A stretch of 64,000 nt of DNA from Streptomyces sp. S465. Lineage in GTDB: Bacteria; Actinomycetota; Actinomycetes; Streptomycetales; Streptomycetaceae. The position numbers were made by a program, and so were the translations under genes. Every line of letters begins with the position of its first letter. The stretch's first letter is position 1. Of this stretch, positions 17,880 to 26,559 are shown in pieces. Under the pieces are notes generated by a model that worked only from the letters and a program-made list of their open reading frames with translations, made no database searches and was not told where the DNA came from. The stretch spans positions 372,001 to 436,000 of the forward strand of contig NZ_CP114036.1 of NCBI RefSeq assembly GCF_026898115.1, written 5' to 3'.

Positions 17880-18485
17880 GCCCCCGCGCTTGCCCGCACC
17901 GGCGCCGATGCCGATGCCCGTGCCGGTGCCCATGCCCGTGCCGGTGCTTGGTGCCTGATGCCCGGTGCCGGCGCCCGTGTCGGTGCCCGACGTCCGGTGC
18001 GGTGCTCGGTGCCCGGCGCCCATGCCGGCGCCGGTGCCCGTGCCGATGCCCCTGCCCATGCCGGTGCTTGATGCCCGGTGCCGGCGCCCGTGCCGATGCG
18101 GTGCTTGGTGCCTGATGCCCGGTGCCGGGGCCCGTGTAGGGGCTCGGTGCCATGCCTGGTGTCGGCGCCCGTGCGCATGCCGGCGCTGGGTGCCCATGCC
18201 CGGCGCCCGTGTCGCTGCCGATGCCCCGTGCCCATGCCCGTGCCGGTGCCCGTGCTCATGCCCGGTGCCGGGGCCCGTGCCGGTGCCCATGCCCGGTGCC
18301 GATGCCCGTGCCGATGCCCGTGCCGGGGCCCGTGTCGGGGCCCGTGTCGGGGCCCGTGTCGTGCTCGTGCCCGGTGTCAGCGCCCGTGCCGGTGCCCATG
18401 CCCGGTGCCGGGGCCCGTGTCGGGGCTCGGTGCCGGTGTCGGCGACCGATGTATCCGGTGTCGGCGCCCGGTGCCCGGGTCCCCC
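17880..18485. repeat. Degenerate hexamer minisatellite between convergent crt operons
   Basis: About 600 bp made almost wholly of six-base units of the type GTGCCC/ATGCCC/GTGCCG, with longer composite units such as GGTGCTTGGTGCCTGATGCC recurring at about 17947, 18060 and 18099. It begins just after the Rieske stop (17874) and ends at the crtU stop (18488). All six frames stay largely open because of the 6-bp period, and the His/Gly-rich readings are artefacts of this. It may act as a bidirectional terminator or be a simple expansion. No gene is supported. Confidence 0.85.
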
Positions 18486-18487
18486 TC

Positions 18488-20077
18488 TCAGTGGTCGGTG
18501 GAGCGCGTCAGGTCATGGCCGCCCAGCCGGGACAGGGCGCGCAACGGCGTCGACCGTCCCCGCGTGGGTACTGTCCACAGTGTCTGGCCGTGCACTCCCC
18601 ACCGCTCCAGCAGGGCGTTCGCCGCCTGGAAGCCGGTCGTCGCGGCCCGTTCCATGAGCGCCACCGGAAGATCGGTGCGCACATGGTCGCCGGCCAGCAC
18701 GACGGCCGGGTCCGGGGTGCGCACGGACGGCCGGTCGCGGAAGCCGCCCACCGGGAACAACGGGCAGTCGTCGTGCCACTCGTGGCGTGCGTCGATCAGC
18801 CGGGCGTCCCGCGTCTCGGGGTAGACGCGGCGCAGCCGGTCGACGAGCAGTTCCTGCTGTACGGCCCGGTCCGCCTCCGGCGGGACGGCGTAGGCGTGCA
18901 GTTCCACCACGGATCCGCGGGTGCGGGCCGCCCAGCGGGCCGCTTCGCCCTCCCACCGTTCCAGCACGCTGACGTTGTCCAGCGGTCCGAGGCCGCTGGT
19001 GCCCAGGAAGCCGGGGCGGTGCGCGGCGACCGGCCGGTCCAGCCAGAGCCGGGAGACCAGGAAGGGGGGCGCGGTGCGCAGCCGTCCGATACGGGTGCGC
19101 CACTCCTCGTCGCCCAGGTGCGGCGAGTCAGCGACCAGCCGCCGCAGCCCGGCCGCGTCCAGCGCCAGCACCACCGCCGCGTACCGCGCGTCCCGCCCCG
19201 TGGCCCCGAGGAGTTCGATTCCCCCGCCCGCCACGGGCCGTACGGCGGCCACGGGGGCCGAGGTGCGGATGTCCACGCCGTGTCCGCGCAGATAGCCGGC
19301 CAGTGGCTGCCACAGGGCCCGCGGGTAGGGTTCGCCGGGGACGTCGAAGAGCAGGCCCTCGCTCGATCCCAGGAAGTAGATGTGGAACATCAGCGCCAGT
19401 TCGGCGGCGGACAACTCGCCCGGGTCGGCGAAGAAACTGCGCGAGAACACCTCGAACGCCAGGTGCTGGGCGGCCGGGGGAAACCCGATGGCGTCGAGGT
19501 ACTCCCGGGCGCTGGTCCCGTCCAGACGCTCGTACACCTCCGGCATCCGCACATCGAGCAAGGGCAGCGCGGCCCGGACGCGCATCCGGGCCAGATCGGC
19601 CCAGCCGAAGGACGGGCTGAGCGCGACGAAGCCGAGGGCGCTCCACGGCGGGGTGCGGGGGACGTGCGCGAAGCTGTCCCGCAGTCCGCTGCCGTGCCAC
19701 AGCGGATAGTCGGGCAGCGGGGTGAGGGTGGCCAGGGTGGGATCGGCCCGCCGGAGCAGCCCTCGCAGGTTGTAGTACTGCCGGAAGAAGGCGTGGAATC
19801 CGCGGCTCATGGTGGCGCGGGAGCCGTCGGCCAGTTGCACCGGCCACCCGGCGAGCCGTCCGCCGAGCCACGGAGCCCGCTCGAACAGGGTGACCCGGAC
19901 ACCGCGCTCGGCCAGTGCCGTGGCCGCCGCCAGTCCCGCGATGCCGCCGCCCACCACCGCCACGCCGGGCGGCTCCCCCGTGACCCGGGCCGCTCCGGGG
20001 GCCGCCGGGAGCCGCCGCGCCCGCCGGTCCCTGCCCCGGCGGGGCACCGCCGCTCCGCCTGCGCGCCCGCCCGTCAC
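18488..20077 (-). CDS. crtU: Carotene desaturase/methyltransferase, isorenieratene synthase type
   Basis: A 529-residue FAD-dependent oxidoreductase. After an Arg/Ala-rich N-terminus it has GVAVVGGGIAGLAAATALAE at about residues 38-57, then FERAPWLGGRLAGWPVQLAD. The MSRGFHAFFRQYYNLR segment and the DCPLFPVGGF/AGDHVRTDLP end fit CrtU. CrtU converts beta-carotene ionone rings to aromatic rings, giving isorenieratene. The GTG start overlaps the crtT stop by four bases. It is the last gene of the minus-strand operon and ends in the repeat region. Confidence 0.9.
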   Translation of the reverse strand: MTGGRAGGAAVPRRGRDRRARRLPAAPGAARVTGEPPGVAVVGGGIAGLAAATALAERGVRVTLFERAPWLGGRLAGWPVQLADGSRATMSRGFHAFFRQYYNLRGLLRRADPTLATLTPLPDYPLWHGSGLRDSFAHVPRTPPWSALGFVALSPSFGWADLARMRVRAALPLLDVRMPEVYERLDGTSAREYLDAIGFPPAAQHLAFEVFSRSFFADPGELSAAELALMFHIYFLGSSEGLLFDVPGEPYPRALWQPLAGYLRGHGVDIRTSAPVAAVRPVAGGGIELLGATGRDARYAAVVLALDAAGLRRLVADSPHLGDEEWRTRIGRLRTAPPFLVSRLWLDRPVAAHRPGFLGTSGLGPLDNVSVLERWEGEAARWAARTRGSVVELHAYAVPPEADRAVQQELLVDRLRRVYPETRDARLIDARHEWHDDCPLFPVGGFRDRPSVRTPDPAVVLAGDHVRTDLPVALMERAATTGFQAANALLERWGVHGQTLWTVPTRGRSTPLRALSRLGGHDLTRSTDH

Positions 20078-20898
20078 CCGGCCGCCCCTCCCCCGGCCCG
20101 CCGCGTGGGTGCGGCTGTCTCGGGAGCGCTGCCGACGACCGTGTGCACGATGCCGGTCTGCCAGCCGGGCATCGGGGCGCTGCGTACCCGGTCGAAACCG
20201 GCGCGGCGCATCCGGGCCGCGAAGGCGTCCACGGTGTCGAACTCCGCGACGCTGCGCCCCAGATGGCGGTAGAGCCCGCCGTCGCCCATGAGGGTGCCGA
20301 GGGGCAGCACGACCGCCCGGTGCACCACCGTCCAGACGAGGCGGGCCGACGGCCCGCCGCTCAGGGTGTACTCGTGGACGGCGAGCCGCCCGCCGGGCCG
20401 CAGCAGGGTCCGCACCGCCGCCAGCACGGCGTCCGGGTCCCCGACGTTGCGGAAGAGGTACGCGGCGAAGGCGGCGTCGTAGCGGCCGCCGAGCCCCGCT
20501 TCGGCGATCCGCTCCACGGGTGCGTGCACGAACCGCACGTTCGGTGGCCAGCGTTTGGCCAGCGCGCGTGCCAGCATGCCCGCCGAGGCGTCCACGGCGG
20601 TGATGGCGGCCAGCGGCGCGGCGCGCAGCAGCGCCGCCGTCGAGGCGCCGGTGCCGCAGCCGAGGTCGAGCAGCCGCAGCCGTGCCCCGTCCCCGGGGAG
20701 CCGCAGTCTGCGCGCGGAACGCCGCAGATGGGCGTGGTAGCCGGGGTTCACGGCCACCAGACGGTCGTAGCGGCGGGCCGCGTGGTCGAACGCGGCCGAC
20801 AGCTCCTCGCCGCGCAGCGGCTCGGCGTGGCGTGACCCGGCGGGATCGGGCGGCGGTGGCCCGGCCGAGTCGGGTGGCGGTGTCCCGGCCGGTGTCAT
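20074..20898 (-). CDS. crtT: SAM-dependent methyltransferase of carotenoid cluster
   Basis: A 274-residue class I methyltransferase with the SAM motif DLGCGTGAS, TAVDASAGML and a UbiE-like AYLFRNVGDPDAVL segment. It lies between crtY and crtU with 4-base overlaps on both sides (ATGA, GTGA), the same order as in Streptomyces isorenieratene clusters where it is called crtT. Its exact substrate is not settled to my knowledge. ATG 20898 is the start. Confidence 0.85.
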   Translation of the reverse strand: MTPAGTPPPDSAGPPPPDPAGSRHAEPLRGEELSAAFDHAARRYDRLVAVNPGYHAHLRRSARRLRLPGDGARLRLLDLGCGTGASTAALLRAAPLAAITAVDASAGMLARALAKRWPPNVRFVHAPVERIAEAGLGGRYDAAFAAYLFRNVGDPDAVLAAVRTLLRPGGRLAVHEYTLSGGPSARLVWTVVHRAVVLPLGTLMGDGGLYRHLGRSVAEFDTVDAFAARMRRAGFDRVRSAPMPGWQTGIVHTVVGSAPETAAPTRRAGGGAAG

Positions 20899-22148
20899 GA
20901 ACGCTCCCCTGCCGGGCCGGATACGGGCAGGGAGACGGGGGCGGGGTACGCGCACCGGCCGGGTGCGCGGCGGGGCAGCAGCGGCAGCTCGGCGGCGGTG
21001 CGCAGCATGGCCGGCACGGGGGTCCGCAGCCCGACGGCCAGGTCCTCCAGGAGACGGGTGTCCCCGTCGAGGAAGCGCAGCAGCCGCTCGGCCGGGCAGT
21101 GGCGGAAGAGTCCGGTGAAGAACCGCGGCCCGTCGATCCTGCCCCGGTCCAGGGCGCGCAGCAGGACCGCGTCCATGGCCCGCGTCCGGGCGCTGTGGGC
21201 GGGCGGCGGCACCGGCACCCGGCCGGCGCGGCAGGCGTCGGCGATCGCGGCGGCCTGCCGGCGTACGGCGGTGAAGGTGTATCCGGTGGCGGGGCGCGTG
21301 GCTCCGCCCGCCGCGCCGATGCGGAAGACCGACGCGCCGGCCCGCCGGGGGAAGACGGCGTCGGTCATCGGGATCACGCCCTGTTCGGCGGCGACGATCC
21401 GGGCCGCGCCCACGCCGAGCACCTCCCGTGCGTAGTGGCCCAGGAGCCGGTCGTAGGCCGCACCGCCGAGGACACGGGGCGAGAACTCGGTGTACTCCAC
21501 CAACGCCTCCCGCGCGCCCAGCGGAAGGACGTAACCGAACGACAGGCCACGGGCGGGCTGCGGGGTGCGGAAGTCCATGAGCTCGGCGGCTTCCGGGTCG
21601 AAGGCGGGGCGCTCGGTGCGCAGGAACCAGCCGCGGAAGTGCTGGAGCAGTACGGTCCGTGCGGGTGGCAGCCGGGGCGGCGGCCGGGAGTCGAAGACCC
21701 AGCGGGCCCGCAGCGTCAGCGGCGCGCCCCCGGCCGTGGTCCCGCGCACCTCGGCTCCGCCCCGCACGTCCCGTACCTCCGCGACCGTGGCCTCGACCCC
21801 GCGGAACACCGGCCGGCCGGCCAGCCGCTGCCGCAGCAGCGCCTCGAAACCGCGTGAGCGGATCATCTTGTAGCGCAGCGGGACGGGCCTGGCCTCCACC
21901 GTCGCCCCGCCGGGCGCCCGTACCCGCAGCCGCTCCCAGAAGCCGACCACGGCGTCGTCGTAGTCCCCTCCGGGCGGCTCCCAGAAGCACCAGGTGCGCT
22001 CGGCGGGGCGGGCCGGCCCCGGCGGCGCGGACACCAGGACGACGGACGGGCCGGGCCGCGCCCCGCCGGGACGGGTCAGCCGGTCGGCGAGCGAGAGCCC
22101 GGCGGCACCCGCGCCGACCACGACGATGTCCGTGTCCGCCTCCCGCAT
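20895..22148 (-). CDS. crtY: Lycopene cyclase
   Basis: A 417-residue flavin-dependent lycopene beta-cyclase-type protein. The FAD motif IVVVGAGAAGLSLADRL is at the N-terminus; RTWCFWEPPGGD and the ATRPATGYTFTAVRRQ segment are typical of CrtY. It cyclises lycopene ends to beta-ionone rings, giving beta-carotene for CrtU. ATG 22148 starts the crtY-crtT-crtU operon. The 214-bp gap to the divergent reductase gene holds its promoter; no LitS-type site could be assigned by eye. Confidence 0.9.
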   Translation of the reverse strand: MREADTDIVVVGAGAAGLSLADRLTRPGGARPGPSVVLVSAPPGPARPAERTWCFWEPPGGDYDDAVVGFWERLRVRAPGGATVEARPVPLRYKMIRSRGFEALLRQRLAGRPVFRGVEATVAEVRDVRGGAEVRGTTAGGAPLTLRARWVFDSRPPPRLPPARTVLLQHFRGWFLRTERPAFDPEAAELMDFRTPQPARGLSFGYVLPLGAREALVEYTEFSPRVLGGAAYDRLLGHYAREVLGVGAARIVAAEQGVIPMTDAVFPRRAGASVFRIGAAGGATRPATGYTFTAVRRQAAAIADACRAGRVPVPPPAHSARTRAMDAVLLRALDRGRIDGPRFFTGLFRHCPAERLLRFLDGDTRLLEDLAVGLRTPVPAMLRTAAELPLLPRRAPGRCAYPAPVSLPVSGPAGERS

Positions 22149-22362
22149 GCCGGATGCCTCCCACGTCCTCCAGGGTTGCCGGGCCCGCTTCGCGGGACCA
22201 CGGACCGTCCAGTGTTCCGCCCGGCGGGCGGCGCGGGTCGGTACGACGCGCGGGCATCATCACCGGCGGGCGGGGCCTGCTGTGACGGTTCCGCCGTACG
22301 GAAGGGCGACAGCGCCCGGACCGGGATTGACCTTGCGGCGTGCGTCGCGTTTTCTGTGGTCC

Positions 22363-23373
22363 ATGGTGAACCGCACGCACCGTGAAGTCCGCTTGGCCGC
22401 CCGCCCCACCGGGCCGGTGACCGATGACCTCTTCGAGATCGTGGAAGTGCCGGTCCCCGAGCCGGGGCCGGGTCAGGTTCTCGTCCGCAACACCCACATG
22501 GGCGTCGCCGCCGTGATGCGCACCCTGATGGACGAGACCACGGATGTGCCGATGCCGTCCTTCGAGATCGGGGCGCCGCTGCACGGTCCGGCGATCGGCG
22601 AGGTGGTGGCCGCCCCCGGGACCGGCCTCGCCCCCGGCGACCTGGTGGAGCACCGGCTGGGCTGGCGCGAGTACGCGCTGGTCGGCGCGGACGCGGCGCA
22701 CCGCCTGGAGCCGGGCCTGATGTCCGACCCGGCCGCGTACCTCTCCCAGGGCCCCACCGCCCTGATGGGCATCGAGCGCGGCGCCGAAGTACGGCCCGGC
22801 GACACGGTGTTCGTCACCGGGGCGGCGGGCGGTGTGGGCTCCCTGGCGGGACAGATCGCCCGGCAGTTCGGCGCGGTCCGGGTCATCGGGAGCACCGGCT
22901 CGCGCCAGAAGGCCGACCGGCTGGTCAAGGAGCTGGGCTATGACGCGGTGGTCATCCGTGGCGCGGGCCCCCTCGAGGACCAGCTGCGCGAGGCCGCTCC
23001 GGACGGCGTCGACGCGGTCTTCGACAACGTGGGCGGCGAGCAGCTGGTGGCCGCCCTGGCCGTCGCCAACAGGGGCGCCCGGATCGCCCTCGTGGGCGCC
23101 CTGGCCAGTCAGCTCTCGGCGGACGGCACGGCTGCCGCCAGGACCGAGCTGGACACGCTCTCGCTGCTCTCCCGTGGCATCACCCTGCGGGGTATCGCCC
23201 TCTACGACCACCTGGACCTGATCCCCCAGTGGAACCGGCGCTTCGCCGAGGGCCTGCGCGCGGGCACCCTCACCTTCCCGCACGCCCGGCTGCACGGCGT
23301 CGAGCAGGCACCCCGGGCGCTGCGCGAGCTGACCGAGGGACGCCATCTGGGTGCCGTCCTCGTGGAGCTGTGA
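22363..23373 (+). CDS. NADP-dependent MDR oxidoreductase (leukotriene B4 dehydrogenase-like)
   Basis: A 336-residue zinc-free medium-chain reductase. It shows EVPVPEPGPGQVLVRNTHMG at the N-terminus, the cofactor loop VTGAAGGVGSLAGQIAR around residue 150 and FDNVGGEQLVAAL further on. This order fits the curcumin/LTB4-reductase group, which reduces activated double bonds with NADPH. Structural-zinc cysteines are absent. It is divergent from crtY, but nothing shows a role in pigment synthesis. Confidence 0.85.
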   Translation: MVNRTHREVRLAARPTGPVTDDLFEIVEVPVPEPGPGQVLVRNTHMGVAAVMRTLMDETTDVPMPSFEIGAPLHGPAIGEVVAAPGTGLAPGDLVEHRLGWREYALVGADAAHRLEPGLMSDPAAYLSQGPTALMGIERGAEVRPGDTVFVTGAAGGVGSLAGQIARQFGAVRVIGSTGSRQKADRLVKELGYDAVVIRGAGPLEDQLREAAPDGVDAVFDNVGGEQLVAALAVANRGARIALVGALASQLSADGTAAARTELDTLSLLSRGITLRGIALYDHLDLIPQWNRRFAEGLRAGTLTFPHARLHGVEQAPRALRELTEGRHLGAVLVEL

Positions 23374-23383
23374 GACGCGGTGA

Positions 23384-23875
23384 TCAGCGTGTCGCGACGA
23401 GCCGGCGCCGGTACCGCACTCCCGGGCGTCCACCGACGACGGTGTATCCCACCACGGTGAATCCGTTACGGCCGAGCACGGTCCTGGAGGCCCTGTTGTC
23501 GAGGGTGGTGACCGCGGTGAGGGTGGACAGCCGGTAGGCCGTGGCGGCCAGGCGGCACACTTCCCGCACCGCGGCCGTCGCCACTCCCCGGCCCGCGGCG
23601 CGCTCGCCGATCCGGTAGCCGAGTTCGGCGTCCCCGTCGTCGACGTCCACGAGGTTGACCCGGCCGACCAGCTCTCCCTGGTCGTCCAGGACGAGGTGGA
23701 AGTGGCACACACCGGCGTCCTGTTCGGCGAGCCGGGCACGGTGGAAGGAGGCGAACTCGGCGAAGTACGCGTCCCCGCGGTCCGAGATTGTCCGGGCGAA
23801 GTACTCCCGGTTCTCACGCTCGAAGGCCAGCAGGGCGGGCGCGTGGTCGGCCCGGAGCCGTTCCAACGTCAACAT
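23384..23875 (-). CDS. GNAT family N-acetyltransferase (RimJ-like)
   Basis: A 163-residue GNAT protein. It contains LVGRVNLVDVDDGDAELGYR, the acetyl-CoA loop region ERAAGRGVATAAVRE and the LDNRASRTVLGRNGF segment typical of RimJ/RimL-type enzymes. ATG 23875 is chosen over ATG 23887, which would add four residues. It is divergent from the XRE regulator, with a strong palindrome between them, so it may be that regulator's target. The acceptor substrate is unknown. Confidence 0.85.
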   Translation of the reverse strand: MLTLERLRADHAPALLAFERENREYFARTISDRGDAYFAEFASFHRARLAEQDAGVCHFHLVLDDQGELVGRVNLVDVDDGDAELGYRIGERAAGRGVATAAVREVCRLAATAYRLSTLTAVTTLDNRASRTVLGRNGFTVVGYTVVGGRPGVRYRRRLVATR

Positions 23876-23957
23876 GGCCGACAGCATAAGGGGGCTTGCC
23901 GTCGGCAATCTCGTCTGTTCTTCCGGCAAGAGCCGCACCGGTCGGCCAGGGCGCCTC

Positions 23958-23984
23958 GTGCCTGGGTGCGGCACACCCAGGCAC
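23958..23984. promoter_or_regulatory. 27-bp operator, GTGCCTGGGTG with perfect 11-bp arms
   Basis: GTGCCTGGGTG (23958-23968) is repeated inverted at 23974-23984 with a 5-bp centre, 29 bp upstream of the XRE gene and 83 bp from the divergent acetyltransferase. Position and symmetry fit an operator for the neighbouring helix-turn-helix protein. Confidence 0.7.
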
Positions 23985-24013
23985 CCGGTCGCGGCGCCGC
24001 GTAGCCTGGCGGC

Positions 24014-24865
24014 ATGGCTGACAACGACCTGGGAGAGTTCCTGCGAAGCCGCAGGTCCGGCCTGCGGCCCGATGAGGTCGGCATGGCGAGCTACGGCACC
24101 CGCCGTGTCCCCGGGCTGCGCCGCGAGGAGGTCGCGGTGCTCGCCGGCGTCAACGCCGACTACTACACCCGCCTGGAGCAGGGCCGGGAGCGCCACCCCT
24201 CCGCCCAGGTGCTCGACGCGCTCAGCCGCGCGCTGCGGCTCGACGACGACGCGCGGGGACATCTGTACCGGCTCGCAGGCACGGCGCCCGGCGACCCCGC
24301 GCCCCGGGTGTCCGACCAGGTCAGCGCCGCGCTGCGGCAACTGCTGGACGGCTATCCGCACACCCCCGCCTTCGTGCTCAACCGGACCCTGGACATCCTC
24401 GCCGGCAACGCGCTCGCCGACGCCCTCTACTCGCCGTTCCGCCCCGCGGACAACCTGGCCCGCATGGCGTTCGCGGACCCCGCGGGCCGCACCTTCTACA
24501 CGGACTGGAACAGGGCGGCCCAGGCCACCGTCGCGAATCTGCGCCACGCGGCCGGCTACGAGCCGGACAACCCGCGCCTGCGTGAACTCGTGGACACCCT
24601 GACCCGGAGCAGCGCGGACTTCGCCCGTCTGTGGGACAGCCACACCGTGCGCGGCAAGACCCATGAGGCCAAGCGGTTCCTGCACCCCGACGTCGGTCCG
24701 CTCACCCTCGACTACCAGGCATTCGACGTGCGTCAGGCCCCGGGCCAGCAACTCGTCATCTACCACGCGGAGCCGGGCAGCAGCAGCGCGGAAGCCCTGC
24801 ACCTGCTCGGCTCGATCCACGCGACACGCACCCGGCCCGCGCCACGCGGTGCGGACCGCTCCTGA
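24014..24865 (+). CDS. XRE-family regulator with MmyB-like ligand domain
   Basis: A 283-residue protein. The helix-turn-helix is at about residues 8-80 (FLRSRRSGLRPDEVGM..., VPGLRREEVAVLAGVNADYY then TRLEQGRE). The rest is an MmyB-type PAS-like domain (LDILAGNALADALYSPF, TLDYQAFDVRQAPGQQLVIY). Such regulators are common in Streptomyces, often beside oxidoreductase genes, and bind palindromes like the one upstream. The ligand is unknown; fatty acids have been suggested for MmyB-like folds. Confidence 0.88.
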   Translation: MADNDLGEFLRSRRSGLRPDEVGMASYGTRRVPGLRREEVAVLAGVNADYYTRLEQGRERHPSAQVLDALSRALRLDDDARGHLYRLAGTAPGDPAPRVSDQVSAALRQLLDGYPHTPAFVLNRTLDILAGNALADALYSPFRPADNLARMAFADPAGRTFYTDWNRAAQATVANLRHAAGYEPDNPRLRELVDTLTRSSADFARLWDSHTVRGKTHEAKRFLHPDVGPLTLDYQAFDVRQAPGQQLVIYHAEPGSSSAEALHLLGSIHATRTRPAPRGADRS

Positions 24866-24999
24866 GCCCCGCTCGCGGCCGTCCCGCCGCACCCGGTGGC
24901 CGGCGCGGGCCGGGTTGGGCGCGTGCCGGTGCGGCGTCAGCCGCTTGAGCATCTTCGGCTCCGCGTACGGAAGATGGCGGCAGATGGCAGGATGCGCAC

Positions 25000-26556
25000 A
25001 TGGCCGATGTCCGGGAAGTGACGTGTCGTCCCCTCTGGAGGCGCACCCTGTGGTTCTTCGTCGCACTCGGGGCGGCCGGGGTGACGCTGGCCACGGTGCG
25101 CATGGCGTACCAGGGCACGCTCTGGGACGTGGGGCTGGGCATCGGCCTGCCGGCCGCGCTGACCGGCCTGGTCTCGCTCCGCGCGGTCACGGTCCGGGTG
25201 CGTGCCGACGCACACGGGCTGCATGTGCGCACGCTGCTGCGCCGCCGGAGCGTGCCGTGGCATGACATCGCCGACCTGCGCGTACGCCTGACGTATGTGA
25301 ACACCTCCCGGGGCCAGGAGACCCGTCGGGTCAGCCTGGCGCTGCGCGACGGACGCAAGCGGCTGCTTCCCCTGCCGCGGAGCCGGTCATCCGACGACCC
25401 GGCCTTCGACGCGCGGCTGGACGCGCTCCGCGCGCTGCACCGCCACTACGGGACTCCGGAGTCGAGCCATGTCCCCGTCGTCTCGAACCGCACCGCCGGG
25501 CGCGGCTGGGTCGTGCCGCTGGGCCTGTGCGTCCTGCTGCTCGGGGGCGCGGGCGTGGCCGCGTCGTTCGTGCCCGACGCAGCCTCGGACGAGCGGGCGT
25601 GGCGGTCCGCCGCCGCGTGCACCGCCAAGGCGCCCGCCCTTCGGGGAGAGTGCCGGACCACCCTGTCGGCCGTGATCGCGCGGACCGAGGCCAACCAGCC
25701 CAAACGAGACAGCTGGCTGTACTTCACCAACAGCCGGCCGCTGCCGCGGCTGGCCGTCTCACGCGAGGCCGCGGAGGACTTCCGGGCCGGTGACAGGGTC
25801 CGGCTGACCGTCTGGCGGGGCCGGGTGAGGGAGGTCGCCGGCGCGGGCCACGTATGGCGCGCGCACATGACCGGCGCCGGGGAACTGGCCGTCGTCACGG
25901 CCACGCTCGCCCTCGCCGCGGGGTGTCCCGCGGCCCAGGTCCTGCTGCGCCTGCGCGGGCGCCGGCTGCCCGATGACGACGTCCTCCCGTCGGCCGTTCC
26001 GTTCGCGGGGGCGCTCGCCGGTACCGCGCTGTGGCTGCTGCCCCTGTGTTACCTCCACCCCACGACCCTGCTCACCTCCCGCGGGGCGATCGCGTGGGCG
26101 GCCGCGGGCTCACTGGCCACTGTGGGCCTGTTCACCTGGGCGTGGCGCGCCACCCGGGTCCGCACACCAGAGGCGACCACGGCCGAGGTGTCCGTCTCGT
26201 CGGAGGAGACGGAGCCGGAGAAGGAGAGGCAGAAGCAGGACGTGTTCCTGGCCGCCCGCTTCCTGGAGCACACCGACTACAACCCGCACGGCTTCGGCAC
26301 GCACATCGTCCTCGGTGGCGGCCCAGCCGCGGTGACACCTCACCCCGGTCCGGGCCGTTTCGCGGCGAAACGGATACCGGTGGAGCGGCTCACCGTCAGG
26401 AACGTGCGGCGCGTCCGGGGTGGCGACGGCGACACCGTCCCCAGAAGCTGGCACATCGCCGAACTGGACGACGCGGGCAAGCCGGTCCGCCTGGCGGCCG
26501 CCCCGGCCGACCTGACCCGCGTCATCCGCGAACTGGGCCCTGCCGCGAACCCCTGA
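25000..26556 (+). CDS. Membrane protein with PH-like domain, unknown function
   Basis: A 518-residue protein. Two hydrophobic helices at about residues 15-60 are followed by a PH-like (bPH6-type) segment, RVRADAHGLHVRTLLRRRSV then PWHDIADLRV. Another helix lies near 170-190, an extracytoplasmic-looking region runs to about 285, and four further helices reach about 385. The tail is cytoplasmic and charged, with an acidic/Lys stretch near 400. This architecture is common but uncharacterised in actinobacteria. It converges on the GAPDH gene, three bases apart. Confidence 0.7.
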   Translation: MADVREVTCRPLWRRTLWFFVALGAAGVTLATVRMAYQGTLWDVGLGIGLPAALTGLVSLRAVTVRVRADAHGLHVRTLLRRRSVPWHDIADLRVRLTYVNTSRGQETRRVSLALRDGRKRLLPLPRSRSSDDPAFDARLDALRALHRHYGTPESSHVPVVSNRTAGRGWVVPLGLCVLLLGGAGVAASFVPDAASDERAWRSAAACTAKAPALRGECRTTLSAVIARTEANQPKRDSWLYFTNSRPLPRLAVSREAAEDFRAGDRVRLTVWRGRVREVAGAGHVWRAHMTGAGELAVVTATLALAAGCPAAQVLLRLRGRRLPDDDVLPSAVPFAGALAGTALWLLPLCYLHPTTLLTSRGAIAWAAAGSLATVGLFTWAWRATRVRTPEATTAEVSVSSEETEPEKERQKQDVFLAARFLEHTDYNPHGFGTHIVLGGGPAAVTPHPGPGRFAAKRIPVERLTVRNVRRVRGGDGDTVPRSWHIAELDDAGKPVRLAAAPADLTRVIRELGPAANP

Positions 26557-26559
26557 CGG

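Noticed and set aside
16902..18290. His/Gly-rich open frame in the hexamer repeat, resembling a metal-binding protein
   Set aside because: A 6-bp repeat keeps every frame open and gives dipeptide repeats. There is no ribosome site or conserved motif, and it overlaps the Rieske gene antisense.
17880..18485. Possible CRISPR array
   Set aside because: Units are 6 bp, contiguous and degenerate, with no regular spacers and no cas genes nearby.
14220..22148. Mobile island with insertion-sequence ends around the crt genes
   Set aside because: No transposase, integrase or flanking direct repeats were seen.
20074..23817. Very long minus-strand open frame across crtT, crtY and the reductase
   Set aside because: Only its final part (crtT, from 20898) is a real gene; the rest is the GC-rich shadow of crtY and of the plus-strand reductase.
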